64,000 nt of DNA from Rhodospirillaceae bacterium (GTDB lineage Bacteria; Pseudomonadota; Alphaproteobacteria; Dongiales; Dongiaceae), in contig SSEL01000012.1 of the NCBI GenBank assembly GCA_008012315.1, positions 124,001-188,000 on the forward strand, written 5' to 3'. Of this stretch, positions 8,197-23,291 are shown one piece after another (within the stretch, counting starts at the first letter, position 1; each line of letters begins with the position of its first letter). The notes under the pieces were generated by a model. That model was not told the DNA's origin. It saw nothing but the letters and a program-made list of their open reading frames with translations, and ran no database searches. Position numbers and translations under genes: made by a program.

Positions 8197-8225
8197 TTGA
8201 CCTCCCCGGAATCGGCTGGTTAATT
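8197..8225 (+). promoter_or_regulatory. sigma-70-like promoter of the leuA leader
   Basis: TTGACC (8197-8202) and TTAATT (8220-8225) are spaced by 17 bases. A start site 7 or 8 bases after the -10 box would fall at 8232-8233, on the ATG of the leader peptide. Confidence 0.6.
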
Positions 8226-8232
8226 AATAAAC

Positions 8233-8292
8233 ATGTCTACGAACCTGACCATTTGGGCGCAGCTACTGCGACTTACGACCCCGGCGTGCTGA
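8233..8292 (+). CDS. leuL: candidate leucine leader peptide of leuA (19 residues)
   Basis: The short frame encodes MSTNLTIWAQLLRLTTPAC. It contains CTA-CTG-CGA-CTT, three leucines in four codons, and one of them is the uncommon CTA. There is no Shine-Dalgarno, but the promoter at 8197 would make the mRNA begin at or one base before the ATG, so it would be translated leaderless, as known for the trp leader peptide of Sinorhizobium. A hairpin CCGGCG...CGCCGG straddles the stop codon. This fits attenuation control of leuA by leucyl-tRNA supply. It is inference from sequence position and composition; no homologue is recalled. Confidence 0.55.
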   Translation: MSTNLTIWAQLLRLTTPAC

Positions 8293-8345
8293 TCGCGCCG
8301 GGCATGGCCCTATGGGCCGGTCCCTGGAACTAATTCCGCTGGACC
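8281..8345 (+). other. hairpin cluster after the leuA leader peptide
   Basis: Three consecutive hairpins can form: one around the leader stop codon (8281-8301), GGCCC-TAT-GGGCC (8306-8318) and GGTCC...GGACC (8319-8345, inner GGAA-CTAA-TTCC). They could be pause, antiterminator or terminator elements, but no T-run follows. Confidence 0.45.
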
Positions 8346-8471
8346 TTCCATCGTCGTCTTCCAAATGGGTTTAGGGGTTGATCGTGATCCCCGCTGCTTC
8401 CATAACACCTTCTGTGTCCGGTTTGGCTCTGGGTGGCCTGGTTTTGGGCGCGCTTGAACTGCGACTTCGAC

Positions 8472-8538
8472 GCGGTCGTCGGGTCCAGGGGCGATCCTAT
8501 AGGCAATCCTTTGTGGATTTCCGCCCCTCGACGACCGC
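8472..8538 (+). other. long hairpin in the leuA 5' leader
   Basis: GCGGTCGTCG (8472-8481) pairs perfectly with CGACGACCGC (8529-8538), and inside it GGGGCG (8488-8493) pairs with CGCCCC (8522-8527). That is 16 base pairs in two blocks. It ends 65 bases before the leuA ATG. Without a T-run it is not a standard terminator; it may cover or expose the initiation region or act with the upstream leader peptide. Confidence 0.5.
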
Positions 8539-8588
8539 CCGGCGGCTGTATTTCGCGTCGTCACCCAGCCAAGACCGAAACTGACTGA

Positions 8589-10301
<1,713 letters not shown>

Positions 10302-10321
10302 CCGAAGCCATTACTCCAACG

Positions 10322-10359
10322 AAACGCGGCGGAGTGAAAAACTCCGCCGCGTTTCTTTT
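10322..10359. terminator. strong intrinsic terminator of leuA
   Basis: AAACGCGGCGGAGT and ACTCCGCCGCGTTT form a 14-bp perfect stem around GAAAA, followed by CTTTTT on the plus strand. It also lies just beyond the convergent DUF3617 gene, which could use it in the other direction. Confidence 0.92.
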
Positions 10360-10375
10360 TGGATCGAGCAGGGTC

Positions 10376-10807
10376 TTATTGACTGCAATCGCCGATGCGC
10401 GTCCCGGTAGACGTCATGTCGGTGATCATCTTGGCGCCGTCATGAGTCATTTCCATATGGGTGACGGACCTGTAGCTGTTATTCGCCAGGGTGATGGTGG
10501 ATGTGCTGACGATCCCTTCGCAATTGGCGCGTACTTTCATCTGGCCGGCGCTGCGCGAGAGGATTTCTGCCTTGCAGCCTTGCATTTGTGGCAGCATCGT
10601 TTGTTCGGCGATCTTTTTCGCTTGCTCCGCCGTGATGCAGGTTTCCATCTGATTGGTCGGCAAGGTTGTCTTCTGACCGCCCAGTTCTGAAACACCCTCG
10701 ATCGTGACCCGCCATTTGCCCGGAGTCATTTCCTGTGCGCTCGCAGAGCTCGCCGCGAGGAGAAAGCAGGCCGAAGCGGCGAGGGCGATGATGGGCGGAT
10801 AGCGCAT
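10376..10807 (-). CDS. periplasmic DUF3617 protein
   Basis: 143 residues. A clear signal peptide (IIALAASACFLLAASSASAQ) is followed by EMTPGKWRVTIEG, the start of the DUF3617 domain. The domain contains spaced cysteines (ETCITAEQ, MQGCKAEIL, RANCEGIV, IGDCSQ) that probably form two disulfides in the periplasm. Function of the family is unknown. The ATG at 10807 is preceded by GGAG with 6 bases spacing, which favours it over an upstream start at 10900. Convergent with leuA. Confidence 0.85.
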   Translation of the reverse strand: MRYPPIIALAASACFLLAASSASAQEMTPGKWRVTIEGVSELGGQKTTLPTNQMETCITAEQAKKIAEQTMLPQMQGCKAEILSRSAGQMKVRANCEGIVSTSTITLANNSYRSVTHMEMTHDGAKMITDMTSTGTRIGDCSQ

Positions 10808-10944
10808 TTTTGTCTCCAACGTGCAAAGCAACTCAGCGTTTACTCTGGATAGCATAACTTGACTGTGACGGCGATCATCGGCCGCGGCGAATTCGGGCAC
10901 ACGGTCGCGTTGACATTGCCGGCGGCAGCGGGCAGATTTGCCTC

Positions 10945-14019
<3,075 letters not shown>

Positions 14020-14023
<4 letters not shown>

Positions 14024-14217
14024 AGTTCATCGTCAATGGTGAGGAGCAGGATGTCGCCGCCACGACACTGCATGAATTGCTGTCGCTGCTCGACTATCAG
14101 GGCCGATGGCTGGCCACCGCCGTGAACGGCGAACTGGTGCGCAGCGCTGATCGAGTCAGGCATAGGCTCGCTGAGCAGGACCGCATCGAAATTCTCTCGC
14201 CGATGCAGGGAGGCTGA
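14020..14217 (+). CDS. thiS: sulfur carrier protein ThiS
   Basis: 65 residues with a ubiquitin-like fold and the required C-terminal Gly-Gly (SPMQGG). The end is adenylated and converted to a thiocarboxylate that donates sulfur to Thi[13 protein letters not shown] at the N-terminus is the family pattern. It overlaps thiO by ATGA and is two bases from thiG, so all are coupled. Confidence 0.94.
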
Positions 14218-14219
14218 CC

Positions 14220-14993
14220 ATGCTGTCGCTTTACGGAACCGACTTCGCCTCACGGTTGCTGCTCGGCACGGCACGCTATCCGTCGCCTGCCGCGCTGGCG
14301 AAAGCGGTGCGGATCTCACGCACGAACATTGTGACTGTCTCGCTCCGCCGTGAAACGGCCGGCGGCGGGTCGGGCGGCGCATTCTTCGAAATGATCCAGG
14401 AACTTGGCGTAAGCGTCCTGCCCAACACCGCCGGCTGCCACAGTGTTTCCGAAGCGGTACTGACCGCCAAGATGGCACGTGAGGTCTTCCGTACCGACTG
14501 GATCAAGCTGGAAGTGATCGGCCATCACGACACCCTCCAGCCGGATGTTTTCGCGTTGGTCGAGACAGCGCGCATATTGTCTGGCGAGGGTTTTCAAGTC
14601 TTTCCCTATACGACCGATGACCTCGTCGTTGCCGAAAAGCTGCTGGAAGCCGGTTGCCGTGTATTGATGCCCTGGTGCGCCCCGATTGGGTCGGCAATGG
14701 GGCCGGCCAATCAGCACGCTTTGCGCGCCCTGCGTGCTCATTTTCCGGATATTCCATTAATCGTGGATGCCGGGATCGGCCGCCCGTCGCATGCAGCGGT
14801 TGTCATGGAGCTGGGTTTCGATGCCGTGCTGCTCAACACCGCCGTCGCCGCTGCCGCCGATCCCGCCGCCATGGCCAATGCTTTCGCTCTCGCCATCGAG
14901 GCGGGCCGCCAAGCGTTCCGCGCCGGCATGCTGGAGCCGCGCGACATGGCGGTCCCGTCCACGCCCGTCATTGGGAAGGGGGTGTTCCAGTGA
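14220..14993 (+). CDS. thiG: thiazole synthase ThiG
   Basis: 257 residues, a TIM barrel. The conserved [11 protein letters not shown], the Schiff-base lysine region WIKLEVIG and the phosphate-binding segment [12 protein letters not shown] are all visible. It combines 1-deoxyxylulose 5-phosphate, dehydroglycine and ThiS thiocarboxylate to make the thiazole phosphate. The stop overlaps the first copy of a short tandem duplication that separates thiG from thiE. Confidence 0.95.
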   Translation: MLSLYGTDFASRLLLGTARYPSPAALAKAVRISRTNIVTVSLRRETAGGGSGGAFFEMIQELGVSVLPNTAGCHSVSEAVLTAKMAREVFRTDWIKLEVIGHHDTLQPDVFALVETARILSGEGFQVFPYTTDDLVVAEKLLEAGCRVLMPWCAPIGSAMGPANQHALRALRAHFPDIPLIVDAGIGRPSHAAVVMELGFDAVLLNTAVAAAADPAAMANAFALAIEAGRQAFRAGMLEPRDMAVPSTPVIGKGVFQ

Positions 14994-15012
14994 AGGCGGT
15001 GTTCCAGTGAAG
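14981..15012 (+). repeat. 17-bp-period tandem duplication at the thiG/thiE junction
   Basis: GGTGTTCCAGTGAAG occurs at 14981-14995 and again at 14998-15012. The first copy holds the thiG stop and a GTG (14990); the second holds the GTG of thiE (15007). Between them a six-codon frame (GTG AAG GCG GTG TTC CAG TGA, 14990-15010) overlaps thiG by four bases and thiE by four bases. Confidence 0.9.
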
Positions 15013-15612
15013 CTTGATCCCTTTTATCTCATCGTCGACAGCGCCGACTGGATCGCGCGGCTGGTGCCGCTCGGCGTGAAGCTCGTGCAGCTCCGCATCA
15101 AGGATATGGAGGAGGCTGCACTGCGCGCCGAGATCGGCAGGGCGAAATTGATTTGCGCCAGCGCCGGCTGCATGCTGGTCATTAACGATTATTGGCGACT
15201 GGCAATCGAAGAAGGATGCGATTTCGTGCATCTAGGGCAAGAGGATCTCGCTGACGCCGATCTTTCCGCTATCCGCCAGGCAGGTCTAAGGCTGGGCCTC
15301 AGCACCCATGACCATAGCGAACTGGCGGCCGCGCTGGACGCCAACCCGGATTATGTGGCGCTCGGTCCAGTCTATCAGACCATCCTGAAGAAAATGAAAT
15401 GGGCGCCGCAAGGGCTTGAGCGCCTCGCCGAATGGAGGGAGCGCGTCGGGGAGCGGCCGTTGGTGGCGATCGGCGGCCTTAATCCGGAGCGGCTTGCCGG
15501 CGTGTTCGAGCATGGCGCCGATAGCGCGGCGGTCGTGACCGACATCATCCGCAATGCCGATCCGGAAGCGCGTACGCGCGATTGGCTGGAGGCGACGGCC
15601 CCCTGGCGATAG
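15007..15612 (+). CDS. thiE: thiamine phosphate synthase ThiE
   Basis: 201 residues, TIM barrel. KLVQLRIKD, CMLVINDYWRLAIEEG and VHLGQEDL, then ALGPVYQT, match thiamine phosphate synthase, which joins the pyrimidine and thiazole halves. RIKD replaces the more usual RDKD in the first motif. The GTG at 15007 is the only start that keeps the family N-terminus (KLDPFYLIVD). A TenI-like aminotautomerase is possible by fold, but gene order and length favour ThiE. Confidence 0.88.
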   Translation: MKLDPFYLIVDSADWIARLVPLGVKLVQLRIKDMEEAALRAEIGRAKLICASAGCMLVINDYWRLAIEEGCDFVHLGQEDLADADLSAIRQAGLRLGLSTHDHSELAAALDANPDYVALGPVYQTILKKMKWAPQGLERLAEWRERVGERPLVAIGGLNPERLAGVFEHGADSAAVVTDIIRNADPEARTRDWLEATAPWR

Positions 15613-15718
15613 GTGCCGAACCGCACGTTCCCGCCATGTCGGAATTCCGTTCTTGTTCTTCTGTCGGCCCTTCCCCAGAATGAGCCAAAACAAGGCCAGA
15701 CGTTCCGGGAGGGTGAGC

Positions 15719-17626
15719 ATGACGAGTGGTCGGAGTTGGGCTGCGGCGCATCGGCAGTCGATCGAGCATCCTGCCGCTTTCTGGGGCGAGGCTGCCGAAG
15801 CGATCGATTGGACGAAAGGCTGGGACCGCGTCCTGGATGACAGCCGGCCGCCTTTCTATCGCTGGTTCCCCGGCGCTGAACTCAATACCTGCTTCAACTG
15901 CATCGACCGCCATGTCGAAGCGGGGCGGGGCAACCAGGCGGCGATCATCTATGACAGCCCGGTCACCCAGACCATCCGTCATATCAGCTACAGCGAATTG
16001 CGCGACCAGGTCGCCTTGTTCGCCGGCGTGTTGGCGGCGCAGGGCGTGACGAAAGGCGACCGGATCATCATCTATATGCCGATGATCCCCGAGACGCTCG
16101 TCGCCATGCTGGCCTGCGCACGTCTCGGCGCCGTGCATTCCGTGGTCTTCGGCGGATTCGCCGCACGCGAATTGACGAGCCGTATCGACGATGCCAAGCC
16201 CAAAGTGGTGATCAGCGCCTCCTGCGGTGTCGAGGTCACGAAAATCGTTCCCTATAAGCCGCTGCTCGATGAGGCCATCGAGCTGTCCAAATCAAAGCCC
16301 GCTTGCTGCATCATCCTGCAGCGGGAGATGGAGCCGGCCAGGATGATCGCCGGCCGCGACATCGACTGGCAGGTGGCGATGCAGACCGCCAAGCCGCATG
16401 ATTGCGTGCCAGTGCAGGCGACCGACCCGCTTTATATCCTCTATACCTCCGGCACCACCGGCCAGCCGAAAGGCGTCGTACGCGATAATGGCGGCCATGC
16501 GGTCGCCTTGCGCTGGACGATGGCGAATCTCTACGGCGTCCGGCCGGGCGAGGTCTTCTGGTCGGCCTCCGATGTCGGCTGGGTCGTCGGCCATTCCTAT
16601 ATCGTCTATGCGCCGCTGCTGACCGGCTGCACCACCGTCGTCTATGAAGGCAAGCCGGTGGGCACACCCGATGCCGGTGCGTTCTGGCGGGTGATCGAAC
16701 AGCACAAAGTCTCCGTGCTGTTCACCGCGCCGACCGCCTTTCGGGCCATCAAGCGTGACGATCCCGAGGCGAAGCTGCTGCATAAATACGATCTCGGCAG
16801 CCTGCGTGCGCTGTTCCTGGCCGGCGAGCGATCGGACCCGCCGACCCTGGAATGGGCCGAGCATCATCTGAAGGTGCCGGTGATCGATCACTGGTGGCAG
16901 ACCGAAACCGGCTGGGGCATTGTCGGCAACTGTCTCGGCCTGGAGCATTTGCCGGTGAAGCATGGTTCGCCGACCAGGCCGCTGCCGGGCTGGGATGTGC
17001 GCGTGCTGGACGAAGGCGGGCATGAGGCCAAGGCCGGCGAGATCGGCAGCCTGGTCTGCCGGCTTCCTTTGCCGCCGGGGGCGCTCGCGACCTTGTGGCA
17101 GGCCGAGGACCGCTATTTCAAATCCTATCTCGAGCAGTTCCCCGGATATTATACGACGGCCGATGCCGGTTATATCGACGAGGACGGCTATGTCTTCGTC
17201 ATGGCGCGGACCGACGACATCATCAATGTCGCCGGCCACCGTCTTTCGACCGGCGGCATGGAAGAAGTGCTGGCACGCCATCCCGATGTCGCCGAATGCG
17301 CCGTCATCGGCGTGCATGACGAGGTGAAAGGGCAGGTGCCCCTGGGCTTCCTGGTGCTGAAAGCCGGTTCCGGCAAGCCGCACGCAGACATCGTCGCCGA
17401 GGCGGTGAAACTGGTGCGCGACCGCATCGGCCCCGTCGCCAGTTTCAAGACCGCGACCGTGGTAAACCGCCTGCCGAAAACACGCTCCGGCAAAATCCTG
17501 CGCGGCACCATGCGAAAGATCGCCGACGGCACGCCCTACAAGACGCCGGCGACGATCGACGACCCGATGATCCTCGACGAGATCAAGGCGGCGTTGCAAA
17601 AGATCGGCTACGCCAGGGAAGCGTGA
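15719..17626 (+). CDS. prpE: propionyl-CoA synthetase PrpE
   Basis: 635 residues, an AMP-forming acyl-CoA synthetase. YILYTSGTTGQPKGVVRDNGG is the P-loop and the RDNGGHAVALRWTM continuation, with ASDVGWVVGHSYIVY, is diagnostic for PrpE rather than Acs. The C-terminal catalytic lysine region reads PKTRSGKILRGTMRKI. It activates propionate for the methylcitrate or methylmalonyl route. The ATG at 15719 has GGGAGGG 6 bases upstream. No other prp gene is adjacent; it starts 107 bases after thiE. Confidence 0.93.
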   Translation: MTSGRSWAAAHRQSIEHPAAFWGEAAEAIDWTKGWDRVLDDSRPPFYRWFPGAELNTCFNCIDRHVEAGRGNQAAIIYDSPVTQTIRHISYSELRDQVALFAGVLAAQGVTKGDRIIIYMPMIPETLVAMLACARLGAVHSVVFGGFAARELTSRIDDAKPKVVISASCGVEVTKIVPYKPLLDEAIELSKSKPACCIILQREMEPARMIAGRDIDWQVAMQTAKPHDCVPVQATDPLYILYTSGTTGQPKGVVRDNGGHAVALRWTMANLYGVRPGEVFWSASDVGWVVGHSYIVYAPLLTGCTTVVYEGKPVGTPDAGAFWRVIEQHKVSVLFTAPTAFRAIKRDDPEAKLLHKYDLGSLRALFLAGERSDPPTLEWAEHHLKVPVIDHWWQTETGWGIVGNCLGLEHLPVKHGSPTRPLPGWDVRVLDEGGHEAKAGEIGSLVCRLPLPPGALATLWQAEDRYFKSYLEQFPGYYTTADAGYIDEDGYVFVMARTDDIINVAGHRLSTGGMEEVLARHPDVAECAVIGVHDEVKGQVPLGFLVLKAGSGKPHADIVAEAVKLVRDRIGPVASFKTATVVNRLPKTRSGKILRGTMRKIADGTPYKTPATIDDPMILDEIKAALQKIGYAREA

Positions 17627-17670
17627 CAGCGCGTCGGCATTGCCGAGCATCGCACAAATAAGCTTACCAC

Positions 17671-17750
17671 CTTCGGACTTAATTCTCGTCGGCGGGATCC
17701 ATGGTAGAAGCCGGTGCGGTTGTTGCCATGGATCCTCGGTAAGCCCGGTA
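17671..17750. repeat. dispersed intergenic repeat, copy 1
   Basis: The stretch from CTTCGGACTT to GCCCGG, with its core CCATGGATCCTCGG, matches 58462-58570 at most positions. Related shorter palindromes lie near 6239-6280 and 17898-17935. All copies are between genes. This is the look of a non-autonomous palindromic repeat family. The 372-base gap between prpE and rhlE holds this repeat and the rhlE terminator, and I see no gene in it. Confidence 0.7.
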
Positions 17751-17957
17751 CCATCGCTTTATACAAGCGTTCCAAATACGTCGAATGCCGGACCCGAAAA
17801 GAGAAAACGGCTGGCCCAAGTTACGTCAAGGCCGCTAAACCCAAGCGCCACAAGAGCTTCAAACACCCATCAGTGTTCTTTCGACATCCTGGCCGGCTGC
17901 CGACATGGACTCCGGCCTTGAGCCGGGGCCCATCGTGGCGGCTGATGGATCTAGCCA

Positions 17958-17985
17958 AACGAAAACGGGCCCCCGAAGGGGCCCG
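17958..17985 (-). terminator. intrinsic terminator of rhlE
   Basis: On the minus strand CGGGCCCC pairs with GGGGCCCG around a TTCG tetraloop, followed by TTTTCGTTT. It begins 14 bases after the rhlE stop codon. Confidence 0.93.
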
Positions 17986-17998
17986 CTGCCGAGAGGTT

Positions 17999-19735
<1,737 letters not shown>

Positions 19736-20120
19736 AATCTGAATATGTCCTTTCGGACCGGCCGTGAGGCACCGCAGGCCGAAAGGCATCTTGGCGGATT
19801 GGCCGCGCGGGGATGCATCGACAGGCGGCCCAGGTTTAGGCCGGCTTCATGATCCTGCTGCGCGCAAGCGCGGGACCAATGGGTTTGTCGATGGATCTCA
19901 GGACGCGACGCCGGTCAAAAAGGCGCTGTTTATCAAGCGCTTGTCATACTAGGCGTCTGCGCGCGGTCGCGAGAAATGACAGCCTCTTTTACCTATGCTG
20001 CGCTGCAATGTCAAGGAAAACCATTTGTGGCCGATAATATCGCTATGCTGATCCTTCGGCTCGCCGTCTCTTGGGCCGAATCCGCCGATTTTCCAGCCTG
20101 ACAACAGAGGGAGGCATCCC
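19736..20120. other. 385-base spacer between rhlE and the AhpD-like gene
   Basis: Divergent spacer that should hold both promoters and a long rhlE leader. I see no gene, no clear terminator and no recognised RNA motif in it. Confidence 0.5.
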
Positions 20121-20462
20121 ATGATGCTCGATTGGAACGCCTATCATAAGCAGCTTATGGGCACGATTGGCGATATCGCCAAATTGTCGCCGGATACAGT
20201 GAAGGGTTATCAGACCCTGTCCGGTGCGGGGAAGCAGACCGGGCATCTCGATGAAAAGACCCGCCAGTTGATCGCGCTCGCGGTCGCCATCACCACGCGC
20301 TGCGACGGCTGCATCACGGTGCATACCGATGCGGCGATCAAGGCCGGCGCCAGCAAGGAAGAAATCGCCGAGGCTCTGGGCGTGTCGGTCGCGCTCAATG
20401 CCGGTGCTGCCCTGGTCTATTCGGCGCGGGTGATGGATGCCTATGCCGCGAAGGCCGGCTGA
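20121..20462 (+). CDS. carboxymuconolactone decarboxylase / AhpD-like protein
   Basis: 113 residues, a helical AhpD-type fold. The redox motif CDGCITVHTDAAIKAGAS carries the CxxC and the following His of the peroxidase-like subgroup, and LDEKTRQLIALAVAI is the family helix before it. Members act as alkylhydroperoxidase-like thiol enzymes. A strong GAGGGAGG lies 6-13 bases before the ATG; a second ATG follows immediately. It stands alone, convergent with a methyltransferase. Confidence 0.9.
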   Translation: MMLDWNAYHKQLMGTIGDIAKLSPDTVKGYQTLSGAGKQTGHLDEKTRQLIALAVAITTRCDGCITVHTDAAIKAGASKEEIAEALGVSVALNAGAALVYSARVMDAYAAKAG

Positions 20463-20467
20463 GGCTT

Positions 20468-21289
20468 TCACCCCAACGAGGGCTTCACTGCCGAAAAGAA
20501 CATAGCCTGCATTGGCATCCGGGCCGGATTGTTGCCGAAAGCGTCACTCAACGCTTGGGCCAATGCTTCGACAATCCGGTCCGGTGCAATGCCGCCCCGG
20601 GCCTGGATCTGGTCGATCAGTGGATTGCCGTGAACCATGCCACGCGCGAAGGCCGGTAAATCCGCGATTTCCTTGTGCCGCGTGACGACACCGATCTCGA
20701 TGTCGCTGAAGCCCGCTTCGAGCAGTTCGTTCTTGATCGGGTCGACCTGATAGCAACTGAAGGGCACCAGGTAGAATTGCGGCGGGTCCTGCGGGAAGAA
20801 ATGCAGCATCGCATTATGCGCGATCGCGCCGTACGGATTGAAGCGATGTGAATCCCAGGTTGAGAGAAAATAGCGGCCTTGCGGCGCAAGAACGCGATAA
20901 GCCTCGCGGTAGGATTGCGGCTTATCCGGAAAGAACATCAGGCCGAATTGACAAACCATCGCATCGAAAGAACCTTCGTCGAAGGGAAGGGTGGTCGCGT
21001 CGGCCTGCTGAAAGGCAACGCGGTCTTCCGTGCCGAACTTGCGGCGCGCCACGTCGAGCATCGGGGGATTGAAATCGGTTGAGGTCAAGGCGGCATCCGC
21101 GGCCAGCAGATCGCGCAGGCAGCGCGTGACGATACCGGTGCCGGCGGCGGTTTCCAGCACGCGCTTGGGATTGCCGCGCACAACGCGCCGGGCCATTTCC
21201 TCGGCGAAATCGGCAAAAATGACCGGACCGAGATCATGGTCGTAATGCTGGGGGATACTGCCGGTAAAGCCGGTGATTTCATTGCTCAT
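20468..21289 (-). CDS. class I SAM-dependent methyltransferase (UbiE-like fold)
   Basis: 273 residues. The SAM-binding motif I reads VLETAAGTGIVTRCLR, followed by TSTDFNPPMLDVARRK and FDAMVCQFGLMFFPD, the pattern of Methyltransf_11 enzymes related to UbiE. The substrate is not evident. I set the start at 21289 because AGAGG lies 6 bases upstream. It ends six bases from the AhpD-like gene. Confidence 0.85.
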   Translation of the reverse strand: MSNEITGFTGSIPQHYDHDLGPVIFADFAEEMARRVVRGNPKRVLETAAGTGIVTRCLRDLLAADAALTSTDFNPPMLDVARRKFGTEDRVAFQQADATTLPFDEGSFDAMVCQFGLMFFPDKPQSYREAYRVLAPQGRYFLSTWDSHRFNPYGAIAHNAMLHFFPQDPPQFYLVPFSCYQVDPIKNELLEAGFSDIEIGVVTRHKEIADLPAFARGMVHGNPLIDQIQARGGIAPDRIVEALAQALSDAFGNNPARMPMQAMFFSAVKPSLG

Positions 21290-21368
21290 GGCATGCCTCT
21301 CGCCTGATGGGTCGGGCATGGTAGGCCGCGCCGTGCAGACGGGCTTTAGGTTGTTGCTCCCATCATGC

Positions 21369-21395
21369 GAAAAGCCTCCGGTCCGGAGGCTTTTC
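21369..21395. terminator. bidirectional-looking terminator after the DUF1326 gene
   Basis: GAAAAGCCTCC and GGAGGCTTTTC pair perfectly around GGTCC. On the minus strand the stem itself ends in TTTTC, giving a terminator 24 bases beyond the stop at 21419. Confidence 0.85.
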
Positions 21396-21418
21396 CCTAC
21401 CGCCGTTTCCCACCGCTT

Positions 21419-22078
21419 TCAGGCGCTGCGTCTCGGATGGCTTTCTTCCGGGATGATGCCGAAGGGGCCATAGGTCACGTAACTGATGGCTGCATAACGC
21501 TTGGCGTGATTCTGTTCGAGCGCGCCTTTGCTCCAGAAGGTGGCGCTCGCCATCTCCGCCTCGCGAAATTCGAATCCCTCATGTAAATGTATGGCGCTGA
21601 AATGCGGTTTCCCCGTCACGGGGTTCAGGATGGGTTCGATTTCTGCCGCAAGTACGTCTTCAACCACGAAACGTCCGCGCCGACCTCGAAGATCCCATTC
21701 GAAACCGATTGTGGCGCGTAGCGGTTCGGGCTCTGTCTCGATGGTCGAAGCGTAAATCGAAAAACCCGTCGTCGGTTCTTGCTCCTTACCGCCGAAGATC
21801 TTGAACAGCGCCTCGACCTGCTCATCCGTGGCGATCTTGTCGACGATGCTCCACCAGATGCCCTTTCCCTCATGAACCGGGCCAGGCCATCGGTAGACGC
21901 CGGCAATCCGCAAACCGTCCAGCCGGACCTTGTCAAAATAGCCTTCGGTGATTTCCATCGCCATGACGCCCTCGCAAGGTAACCGCGTGGGCGGCGCGTT
22001 GAACTCGCAAGGACAACCGTAATCGCAGCTGCAGGTGCCGATTTGCTTGGTGCTGATCTTCCAATCGACATAAGCCAT
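21419..22078 (-). CDS. DUF1326 family protein
   Basis: 219 residues. The N-terminus WKISTKQIGTCSCDYGCPC, then FNAPPTRLPCEG, is the DUF1326 signature with its cluster of cysteines (CSCDYGCPC plus a fourth in PCEG). The family is thought to be thiol- or metal-linked but has no proven role. The rest is beta-rich. The gene is single, flanked by terminators on the downstream side and a long perfect hairpin on the upstream side. Confidence 0.88.
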   Translation of the reverse strand: MAYVDWKISTKQIGTCSCDYGCPCEFNAPPTRLPCEGVMAMEITEGYFDKVRLDGLRIAGVYRWPGPVHEGKGIWWSIVDKIATDEQVEALFKIFGGKEQEPTTGFSIYASTIETEPEPLRATIGFEWDLRGRRGRFVVEDVLAAEIEPILNPVTGKPHFSAIHLHEGFEFREAEMASATFWSKGALEQNHAKRYAAISYVTYGPFGIIPEESHPRRSA

Positions 22079-22264
22079 AGCGTCTCTCCCGCGCAGATGG
22101 ACCTAGGTTCCTGCTCCCATGCAAAAAGGCAATCGTCTGAAGACAGATACTGTACGCCTGCGGGGACGGGGCAGCAATCACGTCATCGGGACATCGGCAT
22201 GCAGCAATTCAAGCGCGGCGGCGTCCTGGTCTATCCGGTCCCATGGTTGAAATGGGTAAAGCCG

Positions 22265-22302
22265 GGGCATCGGGGCGACCGATGGCGGTCGCCCCGATGC
22301 CC
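22265..22302. terminator. 17-bp perfect hairpin between the DUF1326 and papain-like genes
   Basis: GGGCATCGGGGCGACCG (22265-22281) pairs with CGGTCGCCCCGATGCCC (22286-22302) around ATGG. It lies 56 bases downstream of the minus-strand gene ending at 22358, and no strong T-run follows, so it may be a Rho-independent-like stop or a repeat. Confidence 0.5.
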
Positions 22303-22357
22303 TTTGGCGTCCGAGGGCGACAAGCGGAGTTGGTGTCGGCGCGAGGCGATGTGGGTG

Positions 22358-23122
22358 CTATTCCGGCTTGAGGCGATAGATGGTCGAGGTCCAGCGCATC
22401 TCCTTGATGAAGTCCTTGTAGCCGATCTGGTATTGGCCGGTATCGAGCGCGGTGGCACCGGCATCGATATAAGGATCGGCGCCGACTTCGTAGGCTTCCG
22501 GCGTGTTGACGATGATCTGCAGATTATCCGCCGTGCCTTTATAGCCGACGATCAGCGCCACCTGCTTGGTGTTCTTCTCGGTATCGTTGACCCGTGGCGG
22601 CTCGATGGCGACGATGATCGGGCGTTCGAATTCGATCTCGTGAATCAGTTCGTCGGCCGGCAGCACCTTGGTCTGCTCATAGCGCATGACCACCGGATCT
22701 TCCTTGCTCGGCGTTTCCTTGAAGAATTTATATGCATAGGGCTCGTAGCTGGAGACGATCTTCAGCGTCGCCTGATAGGCGCCGATCTTTCCCGGTTGGG
22801 CGCAATCCTGGGCATCCTCCTTGCCGGCGAGAAAATTCGCCAGGCCGCATTGATAGTCATCCGTCGGGCTGGTATTGGGCACCCGGTAATAGCGCATCAC
22901 CATCTCGCCCACCGCACCCCAGCTCCAGCCAGGTTGGCTTTGCTGGATCGGGTCGATATCGAGTACGCCATCGGCGCGGGCGGCGGCCGGCAGGGCCACC
23001 GATGCCATCAGCAGCGATACCGCCAGGAGGGAGCCGGAAGTCGGCGAGGCGAAATTTCTTGGAAAGGGAGCCTTGCCGTATCCGTTGTTCCGGGAAGTCT
23101 TGCCGCTCCGATGGCCGATCAT
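22358..23122 (-). CDS. secreted papain-like/C39-like fold with lost catalytic residues
   Basis: 254 residues with a long signal sequence (hydrophobic core SGSLLAVSLLMASVALPAAARA). The family landmark, normally QxxxxWCWAAVxxMV, reads QSQPGWSWGAVGEMVMRYY: the nucleophile cysteine is serine. Later, where a GHxVxIxGY histidine is expected, the protein has TKQVALIVGYKGT, with glutamine in place of histidine. It is therefore probably a binding or scaffold protein rather than a protease. I chose the start at 23122 for its GGAG 8 bases upstream; the frame is open further upstream. Divergent from amaB. Confidence 0.7.
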   Translation of the reverse strand: MIGHRSGKTSRNNGYGKAPFPRNFASPTSGSLLAVSLLMASVALPAAARADGVLDIDPIQQSQPGWSWGAVGEMVMRYYRVPNTSPTDDYQCGLANFLAGKEDAQDCAQPGKIGAYQATLKIVSSYEPYAYKFFKETPSKEDPVVMRYEQTKVLPADELIHEIEFERPIIVAIEPPRVNDTEKNTKQVALIVGYKGTADNLQIIVNTPEAYEVGADPYIDAGATALDTGQYQIGYKDFIKEMRWTSTIYRLKPE

Positions 23123-23291
23123 GCACTTTCTCCGATACTGTTGACGGATCTTATCGCGTTCCGACGGCATGCTGCCCGAAGCCCCGGCGGGTCGCAAGGA
23201 TTTCCGGCGTTCCGCCGGTTGACAGGTGGTCCAGCTTTCCCGCATGCATGAGATCATTTCCTGACGCGGTTTTTTCAAGAACGGAGCTCAC

